The notes: generated by a model from the letters alone, not told the origin. A DNA stretch of 64,000 nucleotides from Marinobacter litoralis (GCF_003336705.1 NZ_QMDL01000003.1:211-64210), one strand, 5' to 3'; positions 18,895-27,554 are shown, counted from the first letter of the stretch. Numbers and translations: made by a program.

Positions 18895-19338
18895 ATGGCA
18901 AAGAAGACTGCGCAAGCACCAAGCGAAACCTTTACCGGCTTCACCCCTTACGAGATCAAGAAGGGTGAAGACTACATGAGTGCAGAGATGCTGCAGCACT
19001 TCAAGGACCTGCTATTGGATTGGAAGCAGGAACTGATGGAAGAAGTCGACCGCACCATGCACCACATGCAGGAAGACGCTGCAAACTACGCGGATCCCAG
19101 CGACCGCGCAACCCAGGAAGAAGAGTTCAGCCTGGAATTGCGTACCCGGGATCGTGAACGCAAACTGATCAAGAAAATCGACAAGACCATCGATCGTATC
19201 GACAAAGACGATTACGGTTTCTGTGATCAGTGCGGCGTAGAGATCGGCATTCGCCGACTGGAAGCTCGCCCAACTGCAACGCTTTGCATCGACTGCAAAA
19301 CGTTGGCAGAAATCCGCGAACGCCAGACCGGCATCTGA
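18895..19338 (+). CDS. dksA: RNA polymerase-binding transcription factor DksA
   Basis: Binds the RNA polymerase secondary channel and, with ppGpp, controls rRNA and amino-acid promoters. The 147 residues include the coiled-coil tip DxxDxA (67-72: DPSDRA) and a four-cysteine zinc finger (C110, C113, C131, C134). spoT in the same window supplies its cofactor. It heads the dksA-gluQ-cbrXAB series known from Pseudomonas, with a hairpin between dksA and gluQ. Confidence 0.97.
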   Translation: MAKKTAQAPSETFTGFTPYEIKKGEDYMSAEMLQHFKDLLLDWKQELMEEVDRTMHHMQEDAANYADPSDRATQEEEFSLELRTRDRERKLIKKIDKTIDRIDKDDYGFCDQCGVEIGIRRLEARPTATLCIDCKTLAEIRERQTGI

Positions 19339-19354
19339 CCTGCCCCTTACCGGT

Positions 19355-19379
19355 AAGCTGGCGGTCTGACCGCCAGCTT
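19355..19379 (+). terminator. Hairpin between dksA and gluQ
   Basis: Perfect 10-bp stem (19355-19364 with 19370-19379) and a 5-nt loop, 16 bp after the dksA stop and 11 bp before the gluQ start. No U-tract follows, so it may act as a processing or partial-termination site. Confidence 0.45.
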
Positions 19380-19390
19380 CCAGAGATCTT

Positions 19391-20308
19391 ATGGAGCACA
19401 CCCGATATCGCGGGCGCTTTGCGCCGTCCCCCACAGGCCCACTGCATTTTGGCTCCTTGGTCACCGCTGTTGCCACATGGCTGGAAGCCCGAGCGGCTAA
19501 TGGTGACTGGTTAGTTCGCATCGAAGACCTTGACCCCCTCAGGGAACCCCCGGAAGCCACCGATCAAATCCTGCATTCTCTCGACGTTCACGGATTACAT
19601 TCTGACGAGCCTATACGCTTCCAGTCCCGGCGGCACCCGGCTTACCAAGACGCTATCGATCATCTACTGGGAAACGGAAAAGCATACCGGTGTAGCTGTT
19701 CCCGCAAACAGTTACAAGCTCATGGCGGGCGCCATCCGCATCAATGCAGAACTCTCAAAGCCGTCTCCGGAGGTTCTCCTCATGCCATTCGTTTTGCCCT
19801 CATCGACGAGCGTTGCCAATGGATGGATCTGTTACTCGGGCCGCAACAGCAAACCGTTCAAGCCGAACTGGACGACCCTGTTCTGCAGCGGAAAGAAGGC
19901 TTTTATGCTTACCAATTAGCGGTCGCTGTGGACGATATCGATCAAGGCATCACCCACGTGGTACGGGGGTCTGATTTGCTGGATATGACGGCCCAGCAAC
20001 AGCAAATATTCCAGGCCTTGGGCGCTGCGGCTCCTCAATGGCTGCACATCCCGGTTATTCTCAACGATCAGAACCAGAAACTGAGCAAACAGAATCACGC
20101 GCCGGCCCTTGATGACTCGAAACCGGCAGCGAATCTGGTACACGCGCTCGCGGCTCTCGGCCAACACCCGCCTGAATTACTCTTCAGTGCCACCGTAGAT
20201 GAGGTTCTGGCCTGGGCCCGGGCACACTGGCAACGTACCGCCATTCCCCTGACATCCCAGCAAGCCCGTGGTATAACCCCAAGTACACAATCGCACTTGG
20301 ACCACTAA
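19391..20308 (+). CDS. gluQ: Glutamyl-Q tRNA(Asp) synthetase
   Basis: Attaches glutamate to the queuosine base of tRNA-Asp. The 305-residue protein resembles the catalytic half of GluRS without the anticodon-binding domain. The HIGH-type motif reads HFGS (residues 19-22), a zinc site is suggested by CSCSRKQ with a downstream H and C, and a KLSKQN loop replaces KMSKS. It sits after dksA and 4 bp before the small cbrX gene. Confidence 0.94.
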   Translation: MEHTRYRGRFAPSPTGPLHFGSLVTAVATWLEARAANGDWLVRIEDLDPLREPPEATDQILHSLDVHGLHSDEPIRFQSRRHPAYQDAIDHLLGNGKAYRCSCSRKQLQAHGGRHPHQCRTLKAVSGGSPHAIRFALIDERCQWMDLLLGPQQQTVQAELDDPVLQRKEGFYAYQLAVAVDDIDQGITHVVRGSDLLDMTAQQQQIFQALGAAAPQWLHIPVILNDQNQKLSKQNHAPALDDSKPAANLVHALAALGQHPPELLFSATVDEVLAWARAHWQRTAIPLTSQQARGITPSTQSHLDH

Positions 20309-20312
20309 CCTG

Positions 20313-20489
20313 ATGTATATCTACCGCCTGGTTTTTCTACTGGTGCTGGCTATCTATATTTTTTCACCAAACATCCTGAGTTGGTGGACCGGCCCTGGTA
20401 ATGCCTGGTACACCCCGTTCATTTTTTGGGGCGGCCTGATTGTGATCGGTTTCTGGCTGGAATGGCGGCGAGATCCCAATGAGTTTTAG
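20313..20489 (+). CDS. cbrX: Small membrane protein CbrX
   Basis: A 58-residue gene starting ATG 20313 and stopping TAG 20489. The protein has two hydrophobic segments (about 4-22 and 33-50) separated by a tryptophan-rich WWTGPGNAWYTP turn and ends with basic WRRDPNEF. Its last 11 bp overlap the start of cbrA. In Pseudomonas a small gene, cbrX, sits at exactly this position and is translationally coupled to cbrA. The identification rests on position, length and hydrophobicity; function is not established. Confidence 0.85.
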   Translation: MYIYRLVFLLVLAIYIFSPNILSWWTGPGNAWYTPFIFWGGLIVIGFWLEWRRDPNEF

Positions 20490-23439
20490 CGCACCGGGGC
20501 TGCTACTGGCCAGCTTGCTTTATCTAAGCCTCCTGTTCGGCATTGCCTGGGCAACCGAACGCGGCACGCTGCTTCGCCAGTGGGTACGCCACCCGCTGAC
20601 CTATACGCTCAGCCTCGGCGTATACGCCGGCATATGGGCGGTTTACGGTGCCATCGGATTCGCAGCAGAATCAGGGTTCGGGTATCTGGCGTACTATTTA
20701 GGGATCAGCGGGGCATTCTTGCTGGCACCCGTTCTGCTCAGCCCGATTTTGCGAATCAGCAGGGCTTACCAGCTTACATCGCTGGCCGATCTGTTCGCAT
20801 ACCGCTACCGGAGCCAATGGGCGGGTACCCTCGTCACACTCTGCTCGGCGGCAGCGATCATGGCCTTGCTCAGCATGCAGATTCAGGCAGTTTCGGTCTC
20901 TGCCAGTTTGCTCGCACCCGATACATCCCCAAAATTTATCAGCACGCTGTTCTGCTTGATTGTTGTGCTGTTCGCTGTCCTATTCGGCGCACGCCGGCAC
21001 CAGTCATCCAGCCACCATCAGGGCTTGGTGCTGGCGATCGCGTTCGACTCGCTGGTTAAACTGGGGGCCTTACTGGTGCTCGGTGGCGTGATTCTATTCG
21101 GCGTATTTAACGGAAGCGCAGGCCTGGAACACTGGCTGGCCGATACGTCGAGGCTGGAATCTCCGATGGCCATGAACGTGAACGACGGTACCTGGCGCGC
21201 GTTGTTGCTGATGTCATTTGCAGCCACTTTGGTGTTACCCCACATGTACCACATGACCTTCAGCGAAAATCCGTCGCCACGAGCACTCGGGAAAGCCAGT
21301 TGGGGCCTGCCTCTGTATCTGTTGCTGCTGAGCGTGCCTGTGCCACTGATTGTCTGGGGTGGCCAAGCGCTCGGGGTAACGGGGCCACCGGCCTTCTTCA
21401 GTATTGGTGTTGCTCAGGCACTGGAAAGCCCAATACTGACACTTCTGATGTATATCGCCGGCCTTTCCGCGGCCAGTGGGCTTATGATTGTCAGCACGCT
21501 GGCACTGGCTGGCATGGTGCTCAACCATGTCGTGCTCCCCTTAAAAACACCAAAAGATCAGGGTGACATTTACCGCTGGCTACAGTGGGTTAAGCGATTG
21601 CTGATCGCGGCCATCTTATTCATGGCTTTGCTTTTTCACGAAGTTGTCGGCCAACGCCTCGACCTCTCTATTCTGGGCGCTATTTCACTCGCAGGCACAC
21701 TGCAACTGCTTCCTGGTGTGCTGGGGGTTATTTACTGGCCCGAAGGCAATCGTCGCGGATTGATCGCAGGGTTAGTGACAGGGCTGGCGATCTGGAGCCT
21801 CACTCTCGTCCTTCCTTTTTCCTATACGTTTGACCTACTGTCGTTGATAGGCATGCCCGTTACTTCAGGCTACGTAAACTGGCACGTGGTAACGTTCATC
21901 AGCCTGACAGCCAATGTGGCCATGTTCGCCGTAGTTTCGATCCTGAGCCCTGCGACCCCCGAAGAAGCCAGTGCCGCCCAGGCCTGCTCCATGGGAGCCC
22001 TCTCACGCCCCCAGCGTCGTGAACTGTTTGCCTCTTCATCGGCCGATTTTATTCACCATCTGGCCGAGCCTTTGGGCATTAACGTTGCGCGCCGTGAAGT
22101 ACACCAGGCACTGGCACAACTAAAACTGCCGTCGTCGGAATTCCGCCCGTATCAGTTGCGGCGACTACGGGACCAGATTGAGGCCAATTTATCCGGACTG
22201 CTTGGCCCCTCCATCGCCAGAGACATGGTGAAACGCCATCTGGGTTTTAAGCCCATGGCGCACAGCGGCACCGGACAAGACATTCGTTATGTCGAAAGAG
22301 CGCTCGGCGATTACCAAAACCAGCTCACGGGGCTGGCGGGCGAGCTGGACAACTTGCGGCGCCATTATCGGCAAACCCTGCAAAACCTGCCGATTCCTGC
22401 CAGCTCCATTGGCGACGATGGTGAAATATTGATGTGGAACCATGCCATGGAGACGCTCACCGGCATCTCGGCCGATGAAGTGGTCGGCGCCAAACTCATG
22501 GCGCTACCGGAGCATTGGCACGCGCTACTGGATGATTTTAATAGCGGCAGCGACCTTCACCGATACAAACACCGGCTGGATTTGCGCGGCAAACCTCACT
22601 GGCTGAACCTGCACAAAGCGGCACTGAATGGCCCCGATCATCCGGAAGGCGGTTCGATCATTCTGGTCGAAGACCAAACCGAAACCAGACTGCTTGAAGA
22701 CGAACTCATGCACAGTGAGCGTTTAGCTTCCGTGGGCCGGCTAGCGGCCGGTGTCGCCCATGAAATTGGCAACCCCGTGACGGGCATTTCGTCATTGGCC
22801 CAGAACCTCAAACTGGAAACCGATAACCCGGAGATTCTGGACACAGCCAACCAGATCCAGCAGCAAACCCGGCGCATTTCCACGATTTTGCAATCGCTGA
22901 TGAACTTCTCTCGCACGGGCAACCATGCCCATGCCACACGCTATGAACCTGTCAGCCTTCATCGGTGTGTGGAGGAATCGATCAATCTGCTATCACTGGG
23001 CGAAAACCGCAAAGGCATTCATTACGAAAACGCCTGCCCGACGGATCTGCAAATCCTCGGCGACGAGCAGCGTTTAGTGCAGGTGTTCGTCAACCTGCTG
23101 GCCAATGCCCGGGATGCCTCTCCAGAGGGTGGCACCATACAGGTGACTGGCAAGCGCGATAGCTACTCCGCTATCATCGAAGTGGTTGACGAAGGTACAG
23201 GGATACCTTCGGACCAACAGGACCATGTATTTGAACCCTTTTTTACTACCAAGGCATCTAATAAAGGCACAGGGCTTGGCCTATCCCTCGTGTACAGTAT
23301 TGTTGAAGAGCACTATGGCAATATCCAGGTAGAGAGCCCCGTGCAGACCATGAGCGGCAAAGGCACTTGCATGAGGCTTCGCCTGCCAGCTTACGAACCC
23401 GACACCGATGCCGACAGTCGCCTGAACGAAAGGTCGTGA
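20479..23439 (+). CDS. cbrA: Sensor histidine kinase CbrA (SLC5-like transporter fusion)
   Basis: A 986-residue sensor controlling carbon/nitrogen balance. The first ~500 residues form a sodium/solute symporter-like (SLC5) membrane domain with about 13 hydrophobic segments. A linker/STAC-like region (about 510-610), a PAS domain (about 625-720), a HisKA domain with phospho-acceptor H761 in GVAHEIGNP, and a HATPase with NLLANARDA and GTGLGLSL follow. Length and order match Pseudomonas CbrA. It overlaps cbrX by 11 bp and is 7 bp from cbrB. Transport through such domains (histidine in Pseudomonas) is known for relatives, not shown here. Confidence 0.95.
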   Translation: MSFSAPGLLLASLLYLSLLFGIAWATERGTLLRQWVRHPLTYTLSLGVYAGIWAVYGAIGFAAESGFGYLAYYLGISGAFLLAPVLLSPILRISRAYQLTSLADLFAYRYRSQWAGTLVTLCSAAAIMALLSMQIQAVSVSASLLAPDTSPKFISTLFCLIVVLFAVLFGARRHQSSSHHQGLVLAIAFDSLVKLGALLVLGGVILFGVFNGSAGLEHWLADTSRLESPMAMNVNDGTWRALLLMSFAATLVLPHMYHMTFSENPSPRALGKASWGLPLYLLLLSVPVPLIVWGGQALGVTGPPAFFSIGVAQALESPILTLLMYIAGLSAASGLMIVSTLALAGMVLNHVVLPLKTPKDQGDIYRWLQWVKRLLIAAILFMALLFHEVVGQRLDLSILGAISLAGTLQLLPGVLGVIYWPEGNRRGLIAGLVTGLAIWSLTLVLPFSYTFDLLSLIGMPVTSGYVNWHVVTFISLTANVAMFAVVSILSPATPEEASAAQACSMGALSRPQRRELFASSSADFIHHLAEPLGINVARREVHQALAQLKLPSSEFRPYQLRRLRDQIEANLSGLLGPSIARDMVKRHLGFKPMAHSGTGQDIRYVERALGDYQNQLTGLAGELDNLRRHYRQTLQNLPIPASSIGDDGEILMWNHAMETLTGISADEVVGAKLMALPEHWHALLDDFNSGSDLHRYKHRLDLRGKPHWLNLHKAALNGPDHPEGGSIILVEDQTETRLLEDELMHSERLASVGRLAAGVAHEIGNPVTGISSLAQNLKLETDNPEILDTANQIQQQTRRISTILQSLMNFSRTGNHAHATRYEPVSLHRCVEESINLLSLGENRKGIHYENACPTDLQILGDEQRLVQVFVNLLANARDASPEGGTIQVTGKRDSYSAIIEVVDEGTGIPSDQQDHVFEPFFTTKASNKGTGLGLSLVYSIVEEHYGNIQVESPVQTMSGKGTCMRLRLPAYEPDTDADSRLNERS

Positions 23440-23446
23440 ACGTACT

Positions 23447-24841
23447 ATGCCCCGCATTCTGATTGTTGAAGACGAAGACATTATACGATCTGCAGTCCGC
23501 AAACTGCTCCAGCATGCTGGCTACGAGGTGGCCGATGCCATTTCGGTCGAAGCGGCGGAGGAACTGGAACCCGATACCTTCGACCTGGTCATTACCGATC
23601 TTCGCTTGCCCGGTGCCGCCGGCACGGAAATGATCAACCGGGCACCCAATACCCCGGTGCTGATCATGACCAGCTACGCCAGCCTACGCTCGGCCGTAGA
23701 CTCCATGAAAATGGGGGCGGTGGATTACATCGCCAAACCGTTTGACCACGATGAAATGCTGGCAGCCGTCGAAGGCATTTTGGCGCGCAAAGACGCACTG
23801 CCTGCCAGCAACGAAGACACCGACGCTTCCGGAGCGGAAGTACCCGACCCATCCAACATTATGTTTGGTCAGTGTGAACCGATGGAAAAGGTGTTCACAC
23901 TCATTCGAAAAGTGGCCCCCACCCAGACCACGGTTTTGATCAACGGTGAATCCGGTACCGGTAAAGAGTTGGCCGCCCGAGCGCTGCACCTTCTGAGCCC
24001 TCGCGCCTCCAAACCTCTGATTTCGGTCAACTGCGCGGCTATTCCAGAGAGCCTGATTGAATCCGAACTGTTCGGTCACGAGAAAGGCTCGTTTACCGGA
24101 GCGGTATCGGCTCGCACCGGTCTGATCGAAGCCGCCGACGGGGGTAGCCTGTTTCTCGACGAAATCGGTGAATTGCCCGCAGAAGCCCAGGCTCGATTAC
24201 TTCGGGTGCTTCAGGAAAGCGAAATTCGCAAGGTAGGTGCCACTCAGAGCCGGAAAGTGGATGTCCGCATGATTGCGGCCACACACCGAAACCTCAAAGC
24301 CATGACTCGTACCGGCGAGTTTCGGGAAGACCTCTATTACCGATTGAACGTCATGCAAATCCGGCTACCGCCGCTGCGAGAGCGTCGCGCAGATATCCTT
24401 GGCCTAGCCGGGCGTTTCCTGAAGCAGCAAGCGCAAAGGCTTGAGCGGCCGGACCTGCACCTGAGCCCTGAAGCCATGCAGGCTCTGCAGCGTTACCGCT
24501 GGCCGGGCAACGTTCGGGAATTGGAAAACGCCATAGAACGAGCCTCTATTCTTGTGGACGGCGACACCATCACACCCTCCGTGCTGGACCTCGACAGCGA
24601 TTCGGGTGACGAATACATTCCTGAAACCCTGGTGGAGGGGAATAACGAGAGTACCCCCACCCGAGAAACGGATTCAGCCAACGACTTGTCTCTGGAAGAC
24701 TACTTTCAGCACTTCGTTATCGAGAACCAGGATCGTATGAGCGAAACCGAGTTGGCTCAAAAACTGGGCATCAGCCGGAAATCTCTTTGGGAGCGCAGAC
24801 AACGCTTGGGCATTCCCCGCAAAAAATCCAGCAGCACCTGA
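23447..24841 (+). CDS. cbrB: Sigma-54-dependent response regulator CbrB
   Basis: NtrC-family activator of 464 residues. The receiver domain carries phosphorylatable D51 (VITDLRLPG), with T75 and K97 in the usual places. The AAA+ domain has Walker A GESGTGKE (167-174) and the sigma-54 contact loop written GSFTGA (214-219) instead of GAFTGA. A Fis-type helix-turn-helix ends the protein (about 437-458). The target should be the crcZ promoter immediately downstream, where GTAACA half-sites and a -24/-12 element are visible. A strong hairpin follows the stop. Confidence 0.96.
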   Translation: MPRILIVEDEDIIRSAVRKLLQHAGYEVADAISVEAAEELEPDTFDLVITDLRLPGAAGTEMINRAPNTPVLIMTSYASLRSAVDSMKMGAVDYIAKPFDHDEMLAAVEGILARKDALPASNEDTDASGAEVPDPSNIMFGQCEPMEKVFTLIRKVAPTQTTVLINGESGTGKELAARALHLLSPRASKPLISVNCAAIPESLIESELFGHEKGSFTGAVSARTGLIEAADGGSLFLDEIGELPAEAQARLLRVLQESEIRKVGATQSRKVDVRMIAATHRNLKAMTRTGEFREDLYYRLNVMQIRLPPLRERRADILGLAGRFLKQQAQRLERPDLHLSPEAMQALQRYRWPGNVRELENAIERASILVDGDTITPSVLDLDSDSGDEYIPETLVEGNNESTPTRETDSANDLSLEDYFQHFVIENQDRMSETELAQKLGISRKSLWERRQRLGIPRKKSSST

Positions 24842-24847
24842 ACACCT

Positions 24848-24887
24848 GCCCGGTAACAAATGAACCCAGACTCATTTGTTACCGGGC
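24848..24887 (+). terminator. 16-bp perfect hairpin after cbrB, built from CbrB half-site sequences
   Basis: Arms 24848-24863 and 24872-24887 are perfectly complementary with an 8-nt loop, 6 bp past the cbrB stop. The arms contain GTAACA (24853-24858) and TGTTAC (24877-24882). Only a weak T stretch follows. Confidence 0.65.
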
Positions 24888-24959
24888 GTTCCCCTCGGTA
24901 ACACTTCCCCCACCATTTTTTGTGACCCAGGTAACACTTTCCCGGAATACGGGGTAACA
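24853..24959 (+). promoter_or_regulatory. Candidate CbrB upstream activating region of crcZ
   Basis: GTAACA occurs at 24853, 24898, 24931 and 24954, with TGTTAC at 24877 and a GTAACC at 24978. TGTTAC (24877-24882) and GTAACA (24898-24903) form an inverted pair with a 15-nt spacer. This matches, within about a base, the CbrB consensus I recall from Pseudomonas (TGTTAC, 14-15 nt, GTAACA). The cluster lies 50-160 bp upstream of the sigma-54 promoter, a normal distance for an enhancer-binding protein. Confidence 0.7.
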
Positions 24960-25010
24960 CTTATTTCTCGACTATCCGTAACCCACTGTTAACAAACAAT
25001 TTTCAAATTG

Positions 25011-25026
25011 TGGCACGGCCTCTGCA
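25011..25026 (+). promoter_or_regulatory. Sigma-54 (-24/-12) promoter of crcZ
   Basis: TGGCAC at 25011-25016 and CTGCA at 25022-25026 give the invariant GG-N10-GC spacing (GG 25012-25013, GC 25024-25025). The expected start is about 25037. No other element in the cbrB-pcnB gap fits this as well. Confidence 0.85.
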
Positions 25027-25037
25027 CTATTAAGAGC

Positions 25038-25421
25038 GCACAACAACAAAAACAAAATGTGACATCGCAGCGGCAACAACAAAAACAAAAAGCTGCAAAG
25101 AAAACGCCCGGTAACAAAAACAAAAATAGGGCGTAAGCGAACTGAGTGTTTTGGGTGCTAGGTTTTTTTGTGGTCCCTCAGCATGCGCGAGTTGTAGATG
25201 TGGAGAAGAATCGTCTTCCAGACGACACCACGCCTGCGTTAAAGCCCGCTCCATGCAATTGACTACACCATGTATTCAAAGCTTTCCGCTTGCATATTAT
25301 TGAGCCCGAACGTTGGGCACGCAGTGGGGCAAAACATTAAAAAGAATCCCGACACAAAACAAAAATAATTGCAGATCGTCGAAGCTTTCAGGGCGGATTC
25401 GTGAAAACGGATCCGCCTTTT
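25038..25421 (+). ncRNA. crcZ: CrcZ small RNA (Hfq/Crc decoy)
   Basis: An RNA of about 385 nt runs from the predicted sigma-54 start to an intrinsic terminator at 25392-25421. It opens GCACAACAACAA, as P. aeruginosa CrcZ does, from memory. Matches to the CA motif AANAAYAANAA occur at 25042-25052, 25075-25085 and 25116-25126, with a degenerate A-rich copy at 25356-25368. Such motifs bind Hfq and Crc and let the RNA titrate the repressor from target mRNAs. Length (407 nt in P. aeruginosa), position between cbrB and pcnB, promoter class and motifs all agree. No credible reading frame covers it. Confidence 0.9.
25392..25421 (+). terminator. Intrinsic terminator of crcZ
   Basis: A 10-bp stem with one G-U pair (25392-25401 with 25408-25417), a 6-nt loop and TTTT then an AT-rich tail. 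The remaining 140 bp up to pcnB should hold the pcnB promoter; I see no clear hexamers. Confidence 0.85.
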
Positions 25422-25562
25422 GATTATTAGCCTCAACGAAAACTCTCCGCCTCCAAATCAGACAAACACTCATCATTTCCAGCCTAATATCACCCAAACA
25501 TGTGCAATTCCTGCGCAAACCGTTAAAATCCACGTTTTTGCTCTGCGCAAACACGGAATTCC

Positions 25563-26933
25563 ATGCCTAAAAGACTTGTAGATAAACTGCGTTCTTTCAT
25601 GCCCGGCAACGGGAAAAAGAAAGCCAAACATTACCAGCGCCAAGAGATCCCGCGGGACCAGCACAATGTCTCTCGCTCGATGATCAGCGAACCGGCGAAG
25701 AAGGTACTCAACCGACTGAACAAGTCCGGCTATGAGGCCTATCTGGTGGGCGGCGGTGTGCGAGACATCGTTCTGGGCGGCCGGCCCAAAGACTTCGACA
25801 TCGCCACCAACGCAACACCTGAAGAAGTACACGACCTGTTCCGCAACTCCCGGCTAATTGGCCGGCGCTTCCGTATCGTGCATGTGGTCTTCGGGCGTGA
25901 AATCATCGAGGTCACCACCTTCCGCGGCAACGCTGAGGCCTCTAATGAAGATCACTCTGACCACGAACACAAAACCAGCGAACACGGCCTTCTGCTGCGA
26001 GACAACGTTTACGGCAGCCTGGAAGACGATGCTCTGCGACGCGACTTCACCATCAACGCTCTTTACTACTGCATTCGTGACTTCAGCATCATCGATTTCG
26101 CCAACGGCATGCAGGACCTCGAAAACCAGCAGATACGACTGATTGGAGACCCGGCAACCCGATACCGTGAAGACCCGGTTCGCATGTTGCGCGCTATCCG
26201 TTTCGCGGCGAAGCTTGGTTTCGAGATCGAACCAGAAACCGAAGCCCCTATTCGTGAATTGGCCCCTCTTCTGGGCCACATTCCACCAGCACGCTTGTTT
26301 GACGAAGTACTTAAGCTGCTTTCTGCCGGTTACGGTGAAGCCACTTATGAACTACTCAAAGATTACGGCTTGCTTGAAATGCTGTTCCCGGAAACCGTTC
26401 GCGCCCTTAATAACGGAGAATCCGACGAACTCATCCGCCAGGCCTTACGCAACACCGACGCCCGTATAGCTCAAGGCAAATCAGTCACACCGTACTTCCT
26501 GTTTGCCGCCATGTTATGGCCGGCACTGCAAGCCGAATGGCGCGTGCGACAGGATAACGGCGACCCGGTTCAGCCTGCTCTCCATGGAGCTATCGGCAAG
26601 GTAATTGGCCGTCAGGTTCAAGCCACCTCAATTCCCAAGCGTTTCTCTGGCCCAATGAAGGAAATCTGGGAACTTCAGACTCGACTTCCCCGTCGCCAGG
26701 GCAAGCGGGCACTTGCCACGCTTAGCCACCCCCGCTTCCGCGCCGCGTACGATTTCTTGCTGGTGCGTGAATCGGCCGGCGAGCTGGAACCCGGCCTTGG
26801 CGCTTGGTGGACGGACTTCCAAAGAGCCGACGAACGCGGGCAGGAAAAGATGCTGTCCCAGGTAGGCTCGGCAGCAGGCCCCCGAAAACGTGGCCGCAAA
26901 CGTAGCCCCAATAAAAAACCACCTCAGTCATGA
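25563..26933 (+). CDS. pcnB: Poly(A) polymerase I
   Basis: Adds 3' poly(A) tails that promote RNA decay. The 456-residue protein has the class II nucleotidyltransferase signature GGGVRDIVLGG then DFDIAT (catalytic aspartates), an RNA-binding middle (RFAAKLGFEIEP) and a basic C-terminus (KRGRKRSPNKK) typical of PcnB rather than CCA-adding enzymes. It starts with a normal ATG, unlike the AUU of E. coli. It overlaps folK by 4 bp (ATGA). A role in turning over CrcZ is possible but not indicated by sequence. Confidence 0.94.
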   Translation: MPKRLVDKLRSFMPGNGKKKAKHYQRQEIPRDQHNVSRSMISEPAKKVLNRLNKSGYEAYLVGGGVRDIVLGGRPKDFDIATNATPEEVHDLFRNSRLIGRRFRIVHVVFGREIIEVTTFRGNAEASNEDHSDHEHKTSEHGLLLRDNVYGSLEDDALRRDFTINALYYCIRDFSIIDFANGMQDLENQQIRLIGDPATRYREDPVRMLRAIRFAAKLGFEIEPETEAPIRELAPLLGHIPPARLFDEVLKLLSAGYGEATYELLKDYGLLEMLFPETVRALNNGESDELIRQALRNTDARIAQGKSVTPYFLFAAMLWPALQAEWRVRQDNGDPVQPALHGAIGKVIGRQVQATSIPKRFSGPMKEIWELQTRLPRRQGKRALATLSHPRFRAAYDFLLVRESAGELEPGLGAWWTDFQRADERGQEKMLSQVGSAAGPRKRGRKRSPNKKPPQS

Positions 26934-27430
26934 CCACTGTCGTTTACGTAGGCCTGGGTAGCAATCTGGAAAACCCCGCTGCCCAACTGGCCCGTGCGGT
27001 GATGGAGTTGTCGCGCTTGCCGCAGACCCGCTTGCAGGCTCAGTCGCCGTTTTATGCCAGCCGGCCGGTCGGGCCGCAAGATCAGCCCGACTTCGTCAAT
27101 GGAGCGGTGGAGCTGGCAACAAGCCTGACACCCCATCAACTGCTGGACCATTTACAGGCCATCGAGCAGGCCCACGGGCGGGAAAGACTGCAACACTGGG
27201 GGCCGCGCACACTGGATCTGGACGTACTTCTTTTTGGCACCGAAACCGTCAGCGATGAACGCCTGACCGTTCCCCACGCCGAGCTGGCAAACCGGGATTT
27301 CGCGCTTCAGCCCCTGCTGGACCTGAATCCGGAACTGACATTACCCGATGGCCGCCGTGTTGATGAGTTACGGGCGCAGTGCCCGGACAATCAGCTACGC
27401 AAGCTGCCACCAATGGCCGAATCAGACTAA
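26930..27430 (+). CDS. folK: 2-amino-4-hydroxy-6-hydroxymethyldihydropteridine pyrophosphokinase (first copy)
   Basis: Transfers pyrophosphate to 6-hydroxymethyl-dihydropterin in folate synthesis. The 166-residue protein has the N-terminal YVGLGSNLENP, the FVNGAVELATSL strand and the catalytic WGPRTLDLDVLLFG with both metal-binding aspartates. ATGA overlap with pcnB couples their translation. panB follows after 124 bp, as in Pseudomonas. A second folK lies at 30893-31408. Confidence 0.94.
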   Translation: MTTVVYVGLGSNLENPAAQLARAVMELSRLPQTRLQAQSPFYASRPVGPQDQPDFVNGAVELATSLTPHQLLDHLQAIEQAHGRERLQHWGPRTLDLDVLLFGTETVSDERLTVPHAELANRDFALQPLLDLNPELTLPDGRRVDELRAQCPDNQLRKLPPMAESD

Positions 27431-27554
27431 CCCAAGGGCAGGAACTCCATGCTACCCTTGTGGCTGACACACCTCGGCATTAATCTTATACTTCTCTGAG
27501 CACCGGAAGACCCCGGATCATTACTGGCCCATCCACCCAAAAGGCAAGGATCTT

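Noticed and set aside
25041..25130. A-rich repeats read as a CRISPR or tandem-repeat array
   Set aside because: The repeated units are short CA motifs with irregular spacing and no unique spacers of constant length; they fit CrcZ.
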